Below, piece by piece: positions 6,153 to 13,170 of a DNA stretch of 13,243 nucleotides. The notes beneath the pieces were generated by a model. That model did no database searches and had not been told where the DNA came from. It was given only the letters and a program-made list of their open reading frames with translations. The DNA is taken from contig JAUUSJ010000119.1 in the NCBI GenBank assembly GCA_030841965.1, positions 1 through 13,243 on the forward strand. Direction: 5' to 3'. Origin of the DNA: Blautia sp. Lineage in GTDB: Bacteria > Bacillota > Clostridia > Lachnospirales > Lachnospiraceae. Each line of letters starts with the position of its first letter. The stretch's first letter is position 1. Made by a program: the position numbers and the translations under genes.

Positions 6153-6181
6153 TTGGCAAAAATAGAGAAATATGCTATAGT
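6153..6181 (+). promoter_or_regulatory. Candidate promoter in the DUF3343-modA gap
   Basis: TTGGCA (6153-6158), 17-nt spacer, TATAGT (6176-6181). The predicted start falls just before the terminator stem at 6199, so if active it would make a short attenuated leader. A weaker alternative is TTTACA (6235-6240) with AGAATA (6258-6263), 17 nt apart, which would place the ModE-type site across the promoter. Confidence 0.4.
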
Positions 6182-6198
6182 AAGATCAATAATGAGAC

Positions 6199-6237
6199 AG
6201 TCGATTTGTGAGAGATTGCAAAACGACTTTTCTTTTT
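6199..6237 (+). terminator. Rho-independent terminator upstream of modA
   Basis: GTCGATTTG (6200-6208) pairs with CAAAACGAC (6219-6227) with one internal mismatch, a 10-nt loop, and then TTTTCTTTTT. It ends transcription from the DUF3343 gene or attenuates a promoter at 6153-6181. Confidence 0.6.
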
Positions 6238-6242
6238 ACAAG

Positions 6243-6266
6243 CGTTATATTTTATTAAGAATAACG
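6243..6266 (+). promoter_or_regulatory. ModE-type operator (24-bp palindrome)
   Basis: CGTTAT (6243-6248) and ATAACG (6261-6266) form an inverted repeat with a 12-nt centre, 24 nt in all; the left half reads CGTTATATT. As I recall it, the E. coli modA operator has the same outer half-sites, the same CGTTATATT left half and the same 24-nt length. The site is 66 nt before the modA start, and a ModE-like protein is encoded three genes on. Assignment is from this match and context. Confidence 0.6.
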
Positions 6267-6311
6267 GCTCCAAAAACTGGTGCGCCAGAGTATCCTACGA
6301 GGAATTGGAGC
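6267..6311 (+). ncRNA. Small branched RNA structure in the modA leader
   Basis: GCTCCAA (6267-6273) pairs perfectly with TTGGAGC (6305-6311). Inside are two hairpins: CTGG-TGCG-CCAG (6277-6288) and TCCT-ACG-AGGA (6293-6303), giving a three-way junction of 45 nt. It starts right after the ModE-type site and ends 7 nt before AAGGAGG of modA. It matches no riboswitch I can identify, including what I remember of the Moco motif. It could be a cis-regulator or chance folding. Confidence 0.35.
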
Positions 6312-6332
6312 TAAAATTAAGGAGGAAGAAAG

Positions 6333-7259
6333 GTGAAAAAGAAATTATTGGCTTTATTGATGGTGGGATGTATGGTTGGAGGTCTTATGGCATGTGGCAA
6401 TACATCCGATTCTAATTCACAAAGCAGTGACGAGACGACGAAAACTCAGGATGCTACCCAGGAAAGCTCTAAGGAGGAAAATGCGACAAAAAGTTCAGAT
6501 GAGCAGACAGAGATTCAAGTATTTATCGCGGCAAGCTTGAATACAGTTATGACGGACCTCGCAGCAAAATTTAATGAGACGAATCCAAATGTGAAGATTG
6601 TATTTAACGCAGATAGTTCAGGAACTTTAATGACTCAGATTAAGGAAGGGTATGAATGTGATATTTTCTTTTCTGCAGCACAAAAACAGATGGATGAGTT
6701 GGAGGCAGAGGGGAATATTCTGGTAGATGGGACAAGAAAGAATGTGGTAAATAATCAGGTAGTAGTAATCTCTCGCAAAGATAGTGGAACGAAGGTAAAA
6801 GGACTTGAGACTTTAAAAGATGCAAAGAGCATTGCATTGGCAGGTGGAAGTGTGCCAGTTGGAAAGTATACAAGACAGGCACTTGTGAATTTAAATTTAG
6901 TTCCTAAGGTGGAGGATGTCTCCACAATTACAACAAAGGAAGTTTCTGAGGCACTCGGTGGAGTGGAAATCAGCGAACAAGATAATGTGAGCAAAGTTTT
7001 AATCGCTGTGACGGAAGGATCCTGTGAAGTTGGAACGACATATTATTCTGACACATATGGATACGAGGACCAGGTGAATATTTTAGAGACGGTAAGTTAT
7101 GATTTGACTGGAGATGTTATCTATCCGATTGCCCGTATTCAAAATCCAGAGGCGGATGATGCGCAGACAAAGGCGGCAGAACAGTTTTATGACTTTGTGA
7201 CTTCCGATGATGCCAAAGAAGTATTTGACAGCTATTATTTTGACACAGATGTGAAGTAA
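6333..7259 (+). CDS. modA: Molybdate ABC transporter substrate-binding lipoprotein
   Basis: ModA captures molybdate outside the membrane and hands it to the permease. The protein (308 residues) begins with a lipoprotein signal peptide: KKK, a hydrophobic stretch and lipobox LMAC with the lipidated C21. A Ser/Thr/Glu-rich linker follows to about residue 60. The binding domain starts IQVFIAASLNTVMTDLAAKF, where AASL is the usual first oxyanion loop, then NADSSGTLMTQI (second loop), CDIFFSAA, ALAGGSVPVGKYTRQAL and a tail that includes DAKEVFDSYYF. The start is GTG at 6333, chosen because AAGGAGG (6319-6325) lies 7 nt before it and it gives an intact signal peptide. Molybdate rather than tungstate is the family-based guess. 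It is followed by modB after 209 nt containing a repeat. Confidence 0.93.
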   Translation: MKKKLLALLMVGCMVGGLMACGNTSDSNSQSSDETTKTQDATQESSKEENATKSSDEQTEIQVFIAASLNTVMTDLAAKFNETNPNVKIVFNADSSGTLMTQIKEGYECDIFFSAAQKQMDELEAEGNILVDGTRKNVVNNQVVVISRKDSGTKVKGLETLKDAKSIALAGGSVPVGKYTRQALVNLNLVPKVEDVSTITTKEVSEALGGVEISEQDNVSKVLIAVTEGSCEVGTTYYSDTYGYEDQVNILETVSYDLTGDVIYPIARIQNPEADDAQTKAAEQFYDFVTSDDAKEVFDSYYFDTDVK

Positions 7260-7287
7260 GGTTGAGATAGAGATAGAGCAAAAAGCT

Positions 7288-7337
7288 GGAGCAGTGAAGA
7301 AGGTAAAAAAGAGCCGTCTGTCGTTGCTCCTTTCTTT
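7288..7337 (+). terminator. Possible terminator after modA
   Basis: GGAGCA (7288-7293) pairs with TGCTCC (7325-7330), followed by TTTCTTT. The 31-nt loop is long, so this is weak; partial termination between modA and modB would raise ModA over the permease. Confidence 0.3.
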
Positions 7338-7378
7338 ATATTGCCTAATTATATAGAAAATATAGCATATAATGACAT

Positions 7379-7419
7379 GAGGGCGCTGGGCGCTAATGAC
7401 GCCCGATTAGTGCCGACTG
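7379..7419 (+). repeat. 41-nt GC-rich dispersed repeat between modA and modB
   Basis: It matches the reverse complement of 2820-2860 at 35 of 41 positions, sharing GAGGGCGCTGGGCGC and CGATTAG. It can fold through GCGCTAAT with ATTAGTGC. It stands out as GC-rich in an AT-rich gap. A TATAAT (7368-7373) lies just before it, inside an ATTATAT-N12-ATATAAT inverted repeat (7348-7373), but has no good -35 box at normal spacing. Confidence 0.6.
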
Positions 7420-7468
7420 GAGTGAAAGTTGGTTGTCGCCTGCCAGCGACAGTTATGGAGGAAAAGAA

Positions 7469-8173
7469 ATGAGTGATATCATGATAAGATTAAGTCAGTT
7501 AGACTGGAGTCCTCTTTTTATTTCTATTAAGACAGGAATTGCAGCTACGATTATTTCTTTTTTCGCTGGAATCTACGTAGCGAGAAAGTCATTAAAGATG
7601 GGACCAAAAGCAAAGGCGATTATGGATGGAATTTTGACCTTGCCTATGGTTCTTCCGCCTACGGTGGCTGGATTTTTTTTACTTCTTTTATTTAGCAGGA
7701 GAAGACCTCTCGGGGCATATTTATTTGAGCAGTTTGATATCAAAATTGTACAGACATGGGCGGGCTGTGTTATCGCAGCCACAGTTATCGCTTTTCCACT
7801 CATGTATCGAAATGCGAGAGCGGCATTTGAGCAGATAGATGTAAATTTGATTTATGCGGCGAGAACACTTGGGATGTCAGAAATCAAAATTTTTTGGGAG
7901 ATTGTACTTCCAACGGCAGGACCAGGGGTTATATCAGGTACCATTCTTACCTTTGCCAGAGCGATGGGAGAGTACGGTGCAACTTCTATGCTTGCGGGGA
8001 ATATCCCTGGAAAGACGGGAACGATATCGCAAAAAATTGCGATGGTAATTCAAGATGGTGATTATGCCACGGCGGGTATCTGGGTTGCGATAGTGATGAT
8101 TTTTGCGTTTTTTATTATTTTTATGTTGAATATTGTACTGAATAGGAAAATGCGGACAGTAAAGAGGTGGTAG
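7469..8173 (+). CDS. modB: Molybdate ABC transporter permease
   Basis: ModB forms the membrane channel of the molybdate importer. The protein (234 residues) has several hydrophobic membrane segments, e.g. SIKTGIAATIISFFAGIYVA near the N-terminus, GILTLPMVLPPTVAGFFLLL, and a long C-terminal one. The coupling (EAA) loop is AARTLGMSEIKIFWEIVLP, the contact for the ATPase. GEYGATSMLAGNIPGKTGTI is typical of ModB/CysT-type permeases. I start it at 7469 after GGAGGA (7457-7462); in-frame TTG at 7433 would add residues encoded by the leader beside the repeat. No modC ATPase gene follows: the regulator gene begins 3 nt after the modB stop. The permease must use an ATPase encoded elsewhere. Confidence 0.93.
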   Translation: MSDIMIRLSQLDWSPLFISIKTGIAATIISFFAGIYVARKSLKMGPKAKAIMDGILTLPMVLPPTVAGFFLLLLFSRRRPLGAYLFEQFDIKIVQTWAGCVIAATVIAFPLMYRNARAAFEQIDVNLIYAARTLGMSEIKIFWEIVLPTAGPGVISGTILTFARAMGEYGATSMLAGNIPGKTGTISQKIAMVIQDGDYATAGIWVAIVMIFAFFIIFMLNIVLNRKMRTVKRW

Positions 8174-8176
8174 AGA

Positions 8177-8566
8177 ATGGCGATTATGGATGATAGATTG
8201 CATTATGGAATGTCCCTGAAATTATATTTTGAGGATAAAGCGTTTGGACCAGGTGTGGCTACGCTTTTGCGGAATATAGACAGGACGGGTTCTCTTTTGG
8301 GAGCGGCAAAACAGATGAATATGGCATATAGCAAAGCATGGAAGATTATTAAGAATGTAGAGAGTATGTGGGGATTTCAGCTTACGAATAGGGAGACAGG
8401 AGGAAGAGATGGAGGAGGCTCTACGTTGACTCCTAGAGCCAGGGAGATTTTGGAGCATTATGAGAAGTTTTGTGAGGAGTCGAGAGAAGCGGTGGATGAA
8501 ATTTATGAGAAATACTTTTCAGAAGCTTGGGTGGAAGAATTGAAAGAAAGGGAGGAAGAAGGATAA
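8177..8566 (+). CDS. ModE-like DNA-binding regulator lacking the molybdate-binding domain
   Basis: A 129-residue LysR/ModE-type winged helix-turn-helix protein. Residues 24-91 (GPGVATLLRNIDRTGSLLGA, then the AKQMNMAYSKAWKIIKNVES recognition helix region, then LTPRAREIL of the wing and linker) match the N-terminal domain of ModE. It ends with an acidic helical tail (EYE/KEREEEG type) and has no C-terminal TOBE/molbindin domain, the part that senses molybdate in E. coli ModE. It lies 3 nt after modB and 1 nt before selD, so it is translated within the operon from GAGGTGG (8163-8169). Likely target is the ModE-type palindrome before modA. How it senses the metal is unclear. Confidence 0.87.
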   Translation: MAIMDDRLHYGMSLKLYFEDKAFGPGVATLLRNIDRTGSLLGAAKQMNMAYSKAWKIIKNVESMWGFQLTNRETGGRDGGGSTLTPRAREILEHYEKFCEESREAVDEIYEKYFSEAWVEELKEREEEG

Positions 8567-8567
8567 G

Positions 8568-9587
8568 ATGGAAGAAATTGTATTTTGTAAAGGAGGAGGC
8601 TGTACTGCCAAGCTAGGTCCAGCGGTGCTTTCTAGAGTGCTTAGCCAGTTGCCAAAGAAAAAAGATGAGAATCTCCTGATTGGATTTGATGGTTCGGACG
8701 ATGCAGCCGTGTATAAACTTCGAGATGACCTTGCGATTGTGCAGACTTTGGATTTTTTTCCGCCGATGGTGGACGACCCGTATATTTTTGGGCAGGTAGC
8801 AGCGACGAATGCGCTTAGCGATATTTATGCGATGGGTGCAGATGTGAAAACGGCATTGAATATAGTCTGTTTCCCGGATAGTATGGACTTAAATATACTT
8901 GGTCAAATCCTATTAGGAGGCAATGAGAAAGTGACGGAGGCAGGTGCTGTTTTGGCAGGCGGGCATTCTATCGCAGATGCGGATGTGAAATACGGGTTAT
9001 CTGTGACGGGAGTCATTCACCCAGATAAAATTTTGGCGAATCATGGATGCAGGGAGGGGGATGCTCTTATCTTGACAAAACCGCTCGGCGTTGGAATTGT
9101 ATGTACGGCGGCGAGATTAAAAGCGGCTTCTAAGGAGGCGATGGATTTGGCGATAAAATCTATGACGACGCTTAATAAATACGCTTCTGAGATTGTGAGA
9201 AAATATGAGGTACATGGCTGTACTGATGTGACGGGATTTGGATTTTTGGTGCATTTATGTGAGATGCTAGAGGAGAATTTTACTGCTATCATTGACCAGA
9301 AGAGTATTCCGTATATTCCAGAATGTGAGGAATATGTGGAGGAGTTTTATCTGACGGCAGCAGGACAGAGAAACCGTAATCATGTACAAGATAAAGTGCA
9401 GTTTGTAGATAGTAGTTTTTTCATGGAGGAAATTTTGTATGACGCACAGACGTCGGGAGGGCTTTTAGTCTCTATGGATGCTGAGGATGCGAAAAAAGCC
9501 ATAATTGAGCTAAAAGAGCTTGGACTTCCCTGCGGAATTGTCGGAAGGATTGAGAAAAAGCGGGAGAAATCTGTGATTATTTGTTAG
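8568..9587 (+). CDS. selD: Selenide, water dikinase (selenophosphate synthase)
   Basis: SelD makes selenophosphate from selenide and ATP, the selenium donor for all known biological uses. The protein (339 residues, normal length) has the N-terminal GGGCTAKLGP loop with C12 and K15 in the positions of catalytic Cys17 and Lys20 of E. coli SelD; it is the Cys form, with no in-frame TGA here. Next are FDGSDDAAVY (metal/ATP-binding Asp), TLDFFPPMVDDPY, GQVAATNALSDIYAMG, LAGGHSI (129-135), and the C-terminal DVTGFGFLVHL and DAQTSGGLL motifs. The second Cys of the E. coli CxC (Cys19) is Ala, which is tolerated in the family. It starts 1 nt after the ModE-like stop with GGGAGGAAGAAGG as ribosome site. 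No Sec-insertion genes are seen nearby; neighbours yedF, yqeB and yqeC point to Se-cofactor use. Confidence 0.98.
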   Translation: MEEIVFCKGGGCTAKLGPAVLSRVLSQLPKKKDENLLIGFDGSDDAAVYKLRDDLAIVQTLDFFPPMVDDPYIFGQVAATNALSDIYAMGADVKTALNIVCFPDSMDLNILGQILLGGNEKVTEAGAVLAGGHSIADADVKYGLSVTGVIHPDKILANHGCREGDALILTKPLGVGIVCTAARLKAASKEAMDLAIKSMTTLNKYASEIVRKYEVHGCTDVTGFGFLVHLCEMLEENFTAIIDQKSIPYIPECEEYVEEFYLTAAGQRNRNHVQDKVQFVDSSFFMEEILYDAQTSGGLLVSMDAEDAKKAIIELKELGLPCGIVGRIEKKREKSVIIC

Positions 9588-9604
9588 TAGAAAGGAAGAG
9601 AAAA

Positions 9605-10225
9605 ATGAGATTAGATGAGAGAGGAAAGGCTTGCCCTTTGCCAGTGATTGAGACAAAAAAAGCATTAGAAAGATGTAAAGCGGGAGAGATAATAGAAGTT
9701 ATAGTAGATAACGAAATTGCAGTGCAAAATCTCTCTAAGATGGCGAATCATAAGGGGCTGAAGAATGAATCAGAGCAGCTGGCGCCAAGAGAGTACTTGG
9801 TAAAGATTATTTCCGACGGCGCGAAAACAGAGCAAGAAGAGATAGAGCCAGAATGCGAGGAATGTCAACCGGTGGAAGACAGAAAAAAGAGAGGGACTGT
9901 CGTTGTCCTTTCCTCCAGAGAGATGGGAGTTGGAGAGGAAGCTCTTGGAAAACTTTTGATGAAGGGATTTGTCTACGCCTTAACAGAGCAGGATAATGCT
10001 CCAGATACAGTGCTTCTCTATAATGGAGGTGCATATTTATCCTGTGAGGGTTCTGACTCTCTGGCGGATTTGCAAATTTTAGAAAAAAATGGAACGGAAA
10101 TCTTGACTTGCGGAACTTGTCTTAACCATTATGGGCTTAGCGAGAAGCTCGCAGTCGGTGGAGTGACAAATATGTATGAGATTGTGGAGAAAATGAGCGA
10201 GGCGGAAAAGATTATAAAACCATAA
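9605..10225 (+). CDS. yedF: Selenium metabolism protein YedF
   Basis: A 206-residue two-domain protein. The N-terminal TusA/SirA-like domain has DERGKACPLPVIETKKAL, with the sulfur- or selenium-carrying C10 in the CPxP motif. After a Glu/Cys-containing linker (ECEECQ around 83-88), a DsrE-like C-terminal domain runs from about residue 97, with GTVVVLSSREMGVGEEALG and a CGTC pair (C169, C172). YedF proteins accompany selD in genomes that use selenium and are thought to shuttle selenium, but the reaction is not established. I start at the ATG 9605 after AAAGGAAGAG; the in-frame TTG at 9581 lies inside selD. It belongs to the selD operon. Confidence 0.93.
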   Translation: MRLDERGKACPLPVIETKKALERCKAGEIIEVIVDNEIAVQNLSKMANHKGLKNESEQLAPREYLVKIISDGAKTEQEEIEPECEECQPVEDRKKRGTVVVLSSREMGVGEEALGKLLMKGFVYALTEQDNAPDTVLLYNGGAYLSCEGSDSLADLQILEKNGTEILTCGTCLNHYGLSEKLAVGGVTNMYEIVEKMSEAEKIIKP

Positions 10226-10261
10226 GACAGTTAGAAAGTTTTATTTCTTTGAATTTACGAT

Positions 10262-10303
10262 ATGAGGAGAGAAAGATGAGGAGAGAAAGATGAGGAGAGA
10301 AAA
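10262..10303 (+). repeat. Triplicated 14-nt start-site unit forming minicistrons before yqeB
   Basis: ATGAGGAGAGAAAG occurs at 10262-10275 and 10276-10289, and with one change (last base A) at 10290-10303, where it is the yqeB start itself. Each of the first two units encodes ATG AGG AGA GAA AGA TGA (M-R-R-E-R-stop), whose TGA overlaps the next ATG as ATGA. Each unit also supplies GAGGAG as a ribosome site for the next ATG. As 14 is not a multiple of three, each start is in a new frame. Confidence 0.8.
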
Positions 10304-11114
10304 TCAGTGGATTTTTGTGCGTGGCGGTGGAGATATCGCGACGGGAACGATTCATAAGCTATATCGAAGTGGTTATCCAGTTCTGATTCTTGAGATAGAA
10401 AATCCGTCTGCAATCCGAAGACAGGTTGCATTTTCTGAGGCGGTGTATGATGGCGAGAGTCAGATAGAGGGGCTAACCTGCGTGAAGGTAGAAAACTTTG
10501 AGCAGGCGAAGGAGGCTATAAGAGAGGATAAAATCCCACTCATGATAGATGCAAACGGAGATATTTTAAAAGAGAGAAAGCCTTGGGCGGTCGTGGATGC
10601 CATTTTGGCAAAGAAAAATTTGGGTACGAACCGAGCAATGGCAAAAAAGACAATTGCCCTTGGTCCGGGTTTTTTGGCGGGAGAGGACGTAGACCTTGTG
10701 ATAGAGACAATGCGAGGACATAATCTTGGCAGAATTATTGAAAAAGGTATGGCGGCTCCAAATACCAAAGTTCCGGGTATTATTGCAGGTTATGGGAAAG
10801 AGAGAGTAATTCACGCCGAGTGCGCGGGGAGATTATACGCAAAAGTAAAGATTGGAGATACTGTAAAAAAAGACCAGGTAATTGCGGTTATCCAAGATGG
10901 AGAAAATGAGGTGGAGGTAAAGGCAAGTCTCACAGGATTAGTCCGAGGATTAATTCGAGATGGATATCCTGTGACGAAGGAATTTAAAATAGCAGATATC
11001 GACCCGAGAGAGAGTGAGTATAAAAATTGCTTTACTATCTCAGATAAGGCGAGATGTATTGCGGGGTCTGTCTTGGAAGGATTGCTCTACCTTGAGAAAA
11101 AACAAGGGGAATAG
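10290..11114 (+). CDS. yqeB: Selenium-dependent molybdenum hydroxylase accessory protein YqeB
   Basis: A 274-residue protein of the YqeB/EF2563 family, a marker of selenium-dependent molybdenum hydroxylase systems. Residues 8-22 read IFVRGGGDIATGTIH, a glycine-rich Rossmann-type nucleotide-binding start, followed by LILEIENPSAIRRQVAFSEA. Later motifs are DANGDILKERKPWAVVDAIL, IALGPGFLAGEDVDLVIETM and RGHNLGRIIEKG, and an AKVKIGDTVKKDQVIAVIQD segment resembling a biotinyl/lipoyl-like half-barrel. It is thought to act in maturation of the Se-labile molybdenum cofactor; the reaction is not known. The third ATG of the 14-nt repeat is the only one in frame. It precedes the desulfurase by 3 nt. Confidence 0.93.
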   Translation: MRRENQWIFVRGGGDIATGTIHKLYRSGYPVLILEIENPSAIRRQVAFSEAVYDGESQIEGLTCVKVENFEQAKEAIREDKIPLMIDANGDILKERKPWAVVDAILAKKNLGTNRAMAKKTIALGPGFLAGEDVDLVIETMRGHNLGRIIEKGMAAPNTKVPGIIAGYGKERVIHAECAGRLYAKVKIGDTVKKDQVIAVIQDGENEVEVKASLTGLVRGLIRDGYPVTKEFKIADIDPRESEYKNCFTISDKARCIAGSVLEGLLYLEKKQGE

Positions 11115-11117
11115 AAG

Positions 11118-12281
11118 ATGATTTATTTGGATAATGCGGCGACTTCTTTTTATCGTCCCGATACGGTAGCGCAGGCCGTCGCAAATGCGATTCGGACGAT
11201 GGGAAATAGCTCTCGAGGCACGCATTCTCTGGCATTACAAAGCTCTAGAGTTATTTTTCAGGGGCGACAGATGGTGGCAGATTTATTTGGGGCAAAATCC
11301 CCAGAGCAGGTCGCTTTTACGAAAAATTCGACGGAAGCTCTAAATATGGCGATAAAGGGAATATTAGAGCCAGGAGATAGAGTGGTCACAACTGTGCTAG
11401 AGCATAATAGTGTATTAAGACCTCTCTACGAGATGGAAGAGCGGGGTGTGGAGCTTACGATTATAGGATGTAAGCCGGAAAAGAGGGAACAGGGAAGACT
11501 TGATTATCATGCTTTAGAGCGGGCAATTACGCCAAAAGTAAGAGCCGTTGTATGTACCCATGCCTCGAATCTGACAGGGAATATAGTAGATATCCAAAGA
11601 ATTGGAAAGGTCTGCAAAGAGACGGGGACGATTTTTATTGTGGATGCCTCCCAGACTGCGGGAATTTTTTCGATTGATATGGATAGAGATGGCATCGATG
11701 TCGTCTGTTTCACGGGACATAAGAGTTTAATGGGACCACAGGGGATTGGAGGACTCTGTGTGAGAGAGGGGATAGAGATTAAGCCGCTATTAAGTGGAGG
11801 AAGTGGCATTTTAACTTATGAGAAAAAGCATCCGAGGAGGATGCCAACGGCGCTGGAAGCTGGGACATTAAATGCTCATGCAATTGCAGGACTTGTGGAG
11901 GGAATCCGGTATATCAATGAGCAGGACGCCAAAAATTTGCGAAAAAAGGAGCAGGAGTTGATGTGGGAATTTTACGAGGGACTTTGTGGAATGCCTGGAA
12001 TAAAAATATACGGCGATTTTCAGTCAAGACAGAGAGCGCCGATTATCTCTTGTAATTTTTTCAACGAGGAATCGGGAGAAATCAGTGACTATCTAGCGCA
12101 GGAGTATGAGATTTATACCCGTTTTGGAGGGCATTGTGCGCCATTAATGCATGAAAGTCTCGGAACGAGAGAGCAGGGAGCAGTTCGGTTTAGTTTTTCT
12201 CATTTTAATACGAGAAGGCAGGTCGAGGAAGCTTTGAAAGCGGTGAGAGAGATATATGAGCAGCTAGCAAAGTCAAGATAG
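11118..12281 (+). CDS. Cysteine desulfurase-like aminotransferase class V of the Se-hydroxylase locus
   Basis: A PLP enzyme of 387 residues that releases sulfur from cysteine, or selenium from selenocysteine. It begins MIYLDNAATSFYRPDTVAQA. H96 in VLEHNS stacks on PLP, D176 and Q179 in VDASQT bind it, and K202 in FTGHKSLMGPQG forms the Schiff base. The likely catalytic cysteine is C340 in RFGGHCAPLMHESLG. It belongs to the EF2568-type subfamily found with yqeB/yqeC rather than to IscS or NifS. Position between yqeB and yqeC, 3 nt after yqeB, suggests it supplies S or Se to the hydroxylase cofactor or to SelD. Ribosome site AAGGGGA lies in the end of yqeB. Enzyme class is sure; substrate is inferred. 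Confidence 0.93.
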   Translation: MIYLDNAATSFYRPDTVAQAVANAIRTMGNSSRGTHSLALQSSRVIFQGRQMVADLFGAKSPEQVAFTKNSTEALNMAIKGILEPGDRVVTTVLEHNSVLRPLYEMEERGVELTIIGCKPEKREQGRLDYHALERAITPKVRAVVCTHASNLTGNIVDIQRIGKVCKETGTIFIVDASQTAGIFSIDMDRDGIDVVCFTGHKSLMGPQGIGGLCVREGIEIKPLLSGGSGILTYEKKHPRRMPTALEAGTLNAHAIAGLVEGIRYINEQDAKNLRKKEQELMWEFYEGLCGMPGIKIYGDFQSRQRAPIISCNFFNEESGEISDYLAQEYEIYTRFGGHCAPLMHESLGTREQGAVRFSFSHFNTRRQVEEALKAVREIYEQLAKSR

Positions 12282-12311
12282 GAGAGTGCTTGAAAAAGTG
12301 AGGAGAGATAG

Positions 12312-13142
12312 ATGAAAATATGGACAAATTATGGAAAAAACTGGGAGGGAAGAGAAAGCCTCTGGGATGCATTTGGTCTCGAGGAAAAACTTCATAAAAA
12401 ATTAGGAGAGAAGAAAGAGAGAGCAAGAAGAAAGGCTTATGTCTTGGCGTTTACCGGAGGGGGAGGAAAGACTTCCAGCATTTATCATCTGACGGCAGAA
12501 GGTGTGAAAAGAGGGAAGACTATCCTTATTATGACAACAACACATATGCTCGCTCCAAGAGAGCATACGGTCTTTTTAAAAGATGGGAAGCTAGATTTTG
12601 GGCAGGTTGGAAAAAAGTTGTCGGAGGATGGGGTGGTTATTGTCGGCGATAAAGTAAGTGGGAAGAAAATGTCTTTTGTCGGGGAGACGATTTTTCGGGA
12701 ACTTCTCGAGATGGCAGAGCTTATCTTAGTTGAGGCAGATGGGAGTAGACATTTGCCGATAAAAGTGCCGGCTTCCTATGAGCCAGTTATTCCGTCTAAA
12801 ATAGACGAGATTATATCTGTCTGTGGACTTTCTTGTTACGGGAGGAGGGCGAGTGAAGTTTGTTTTCGGCTGGAAGAGGCGAGGAAAATTCGAGAGAGAT
12901 ATGTGGAAAATCTCCAAGGAGATGAGGAGTGGGTGATACGAGAGAGGGAGATTATGTATCTTATGAGAGAGGGGTTTTTAGAGCCTCTTAGAGAGAGGGA
13001 AAAGGGGGCCAGAGTTTCTTTGATGCTTACTCAGGCGGATACAGAGAGATTGGAAAAAGTTGGAATGGATATTTTTGAGGATATGGGAGAAAAGGGAGTT
13101 TTATTGGGAGGGCTGCCGGTTTTGGCGGAGTATGGGGGATAG
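12312..13142 (+). CDS. yqeC: Selenium-dependent hydroxylase accessory protein YqeC
   Basis: A 276-residue P-loop protein. The N-terminal ~42 residues are charged and variable (SLWDAFGLEEKLHKKLG). Then VLAFTGGGGKTSSIYHL (44-60) gives the Walker A loop with K53, followed by ILIMTTTHMLAPRE. LILVEADGSRHLPIKVPASY (137-156) and EPVIP are the YqeC signature. YqeC is a marker of selenium-dependent molybdenum hydroxylase clusters and is presumed to act in cofactor maturation with YqeB; its reaction is unknown. It starts 30 nt after the desulfurase, preceded by GTGAGGAGAGATAG, which is like the yqeB start unit and forms an ATGA overlap. The C-terminal part is very purine-rich on the coding strand. It is the last gene in the window and ends 28 nt before the palindromic repeat. 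Confidence 0.92.
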   Translation: MKIWTNYGKNWEGRESLWDAFGLEEKLHKKLGEKKERARRKAYVLAFTGGGGKTSSIYHLTAEGVKRGKTILIMTTTHMLAPREHTVFLKDGKLDFGQVGKKLSEDGVVIVGDKVSGKKMSFVGETIFRELLEMAELILVEADGSRHLPIKVPASYEPVIPSKIDEIISVCGLSCYGRRASEVCFRLEEARKIRERYVENLQGDEEWVIREREIMYLMREGFLEPLREREKGARVSLMLTQADTERLEKVGMDIFEDMGEKGVLLGGLPVLAEYGG

Positions 13143-13170
13143 AGAGTTGGGGGAATGGGACAAAACAGAC

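Noticed and set aside
6267..6311. Molybdenum cofactor (Moco) riboswitch
   Set aside because: At 45 nt it is too small and does not show the layout I remember for that motif; kept only as an unassigned structure.
7348..7373. Second ModE-type operator before modB (ATTATAT-N12-ATATAAT)
   Set aside because: It lacks the CG ends and has a different half-site spacing from the modA site; an AT-rich palindrome in AT-rich DNA is likely by chance.
7433..7468. Upstream TTG start for modB
   Set aside because: It would add 12 residues encoded by leader DNA beside the repeat; ATG 7469 has GGAGGA at good spacing.
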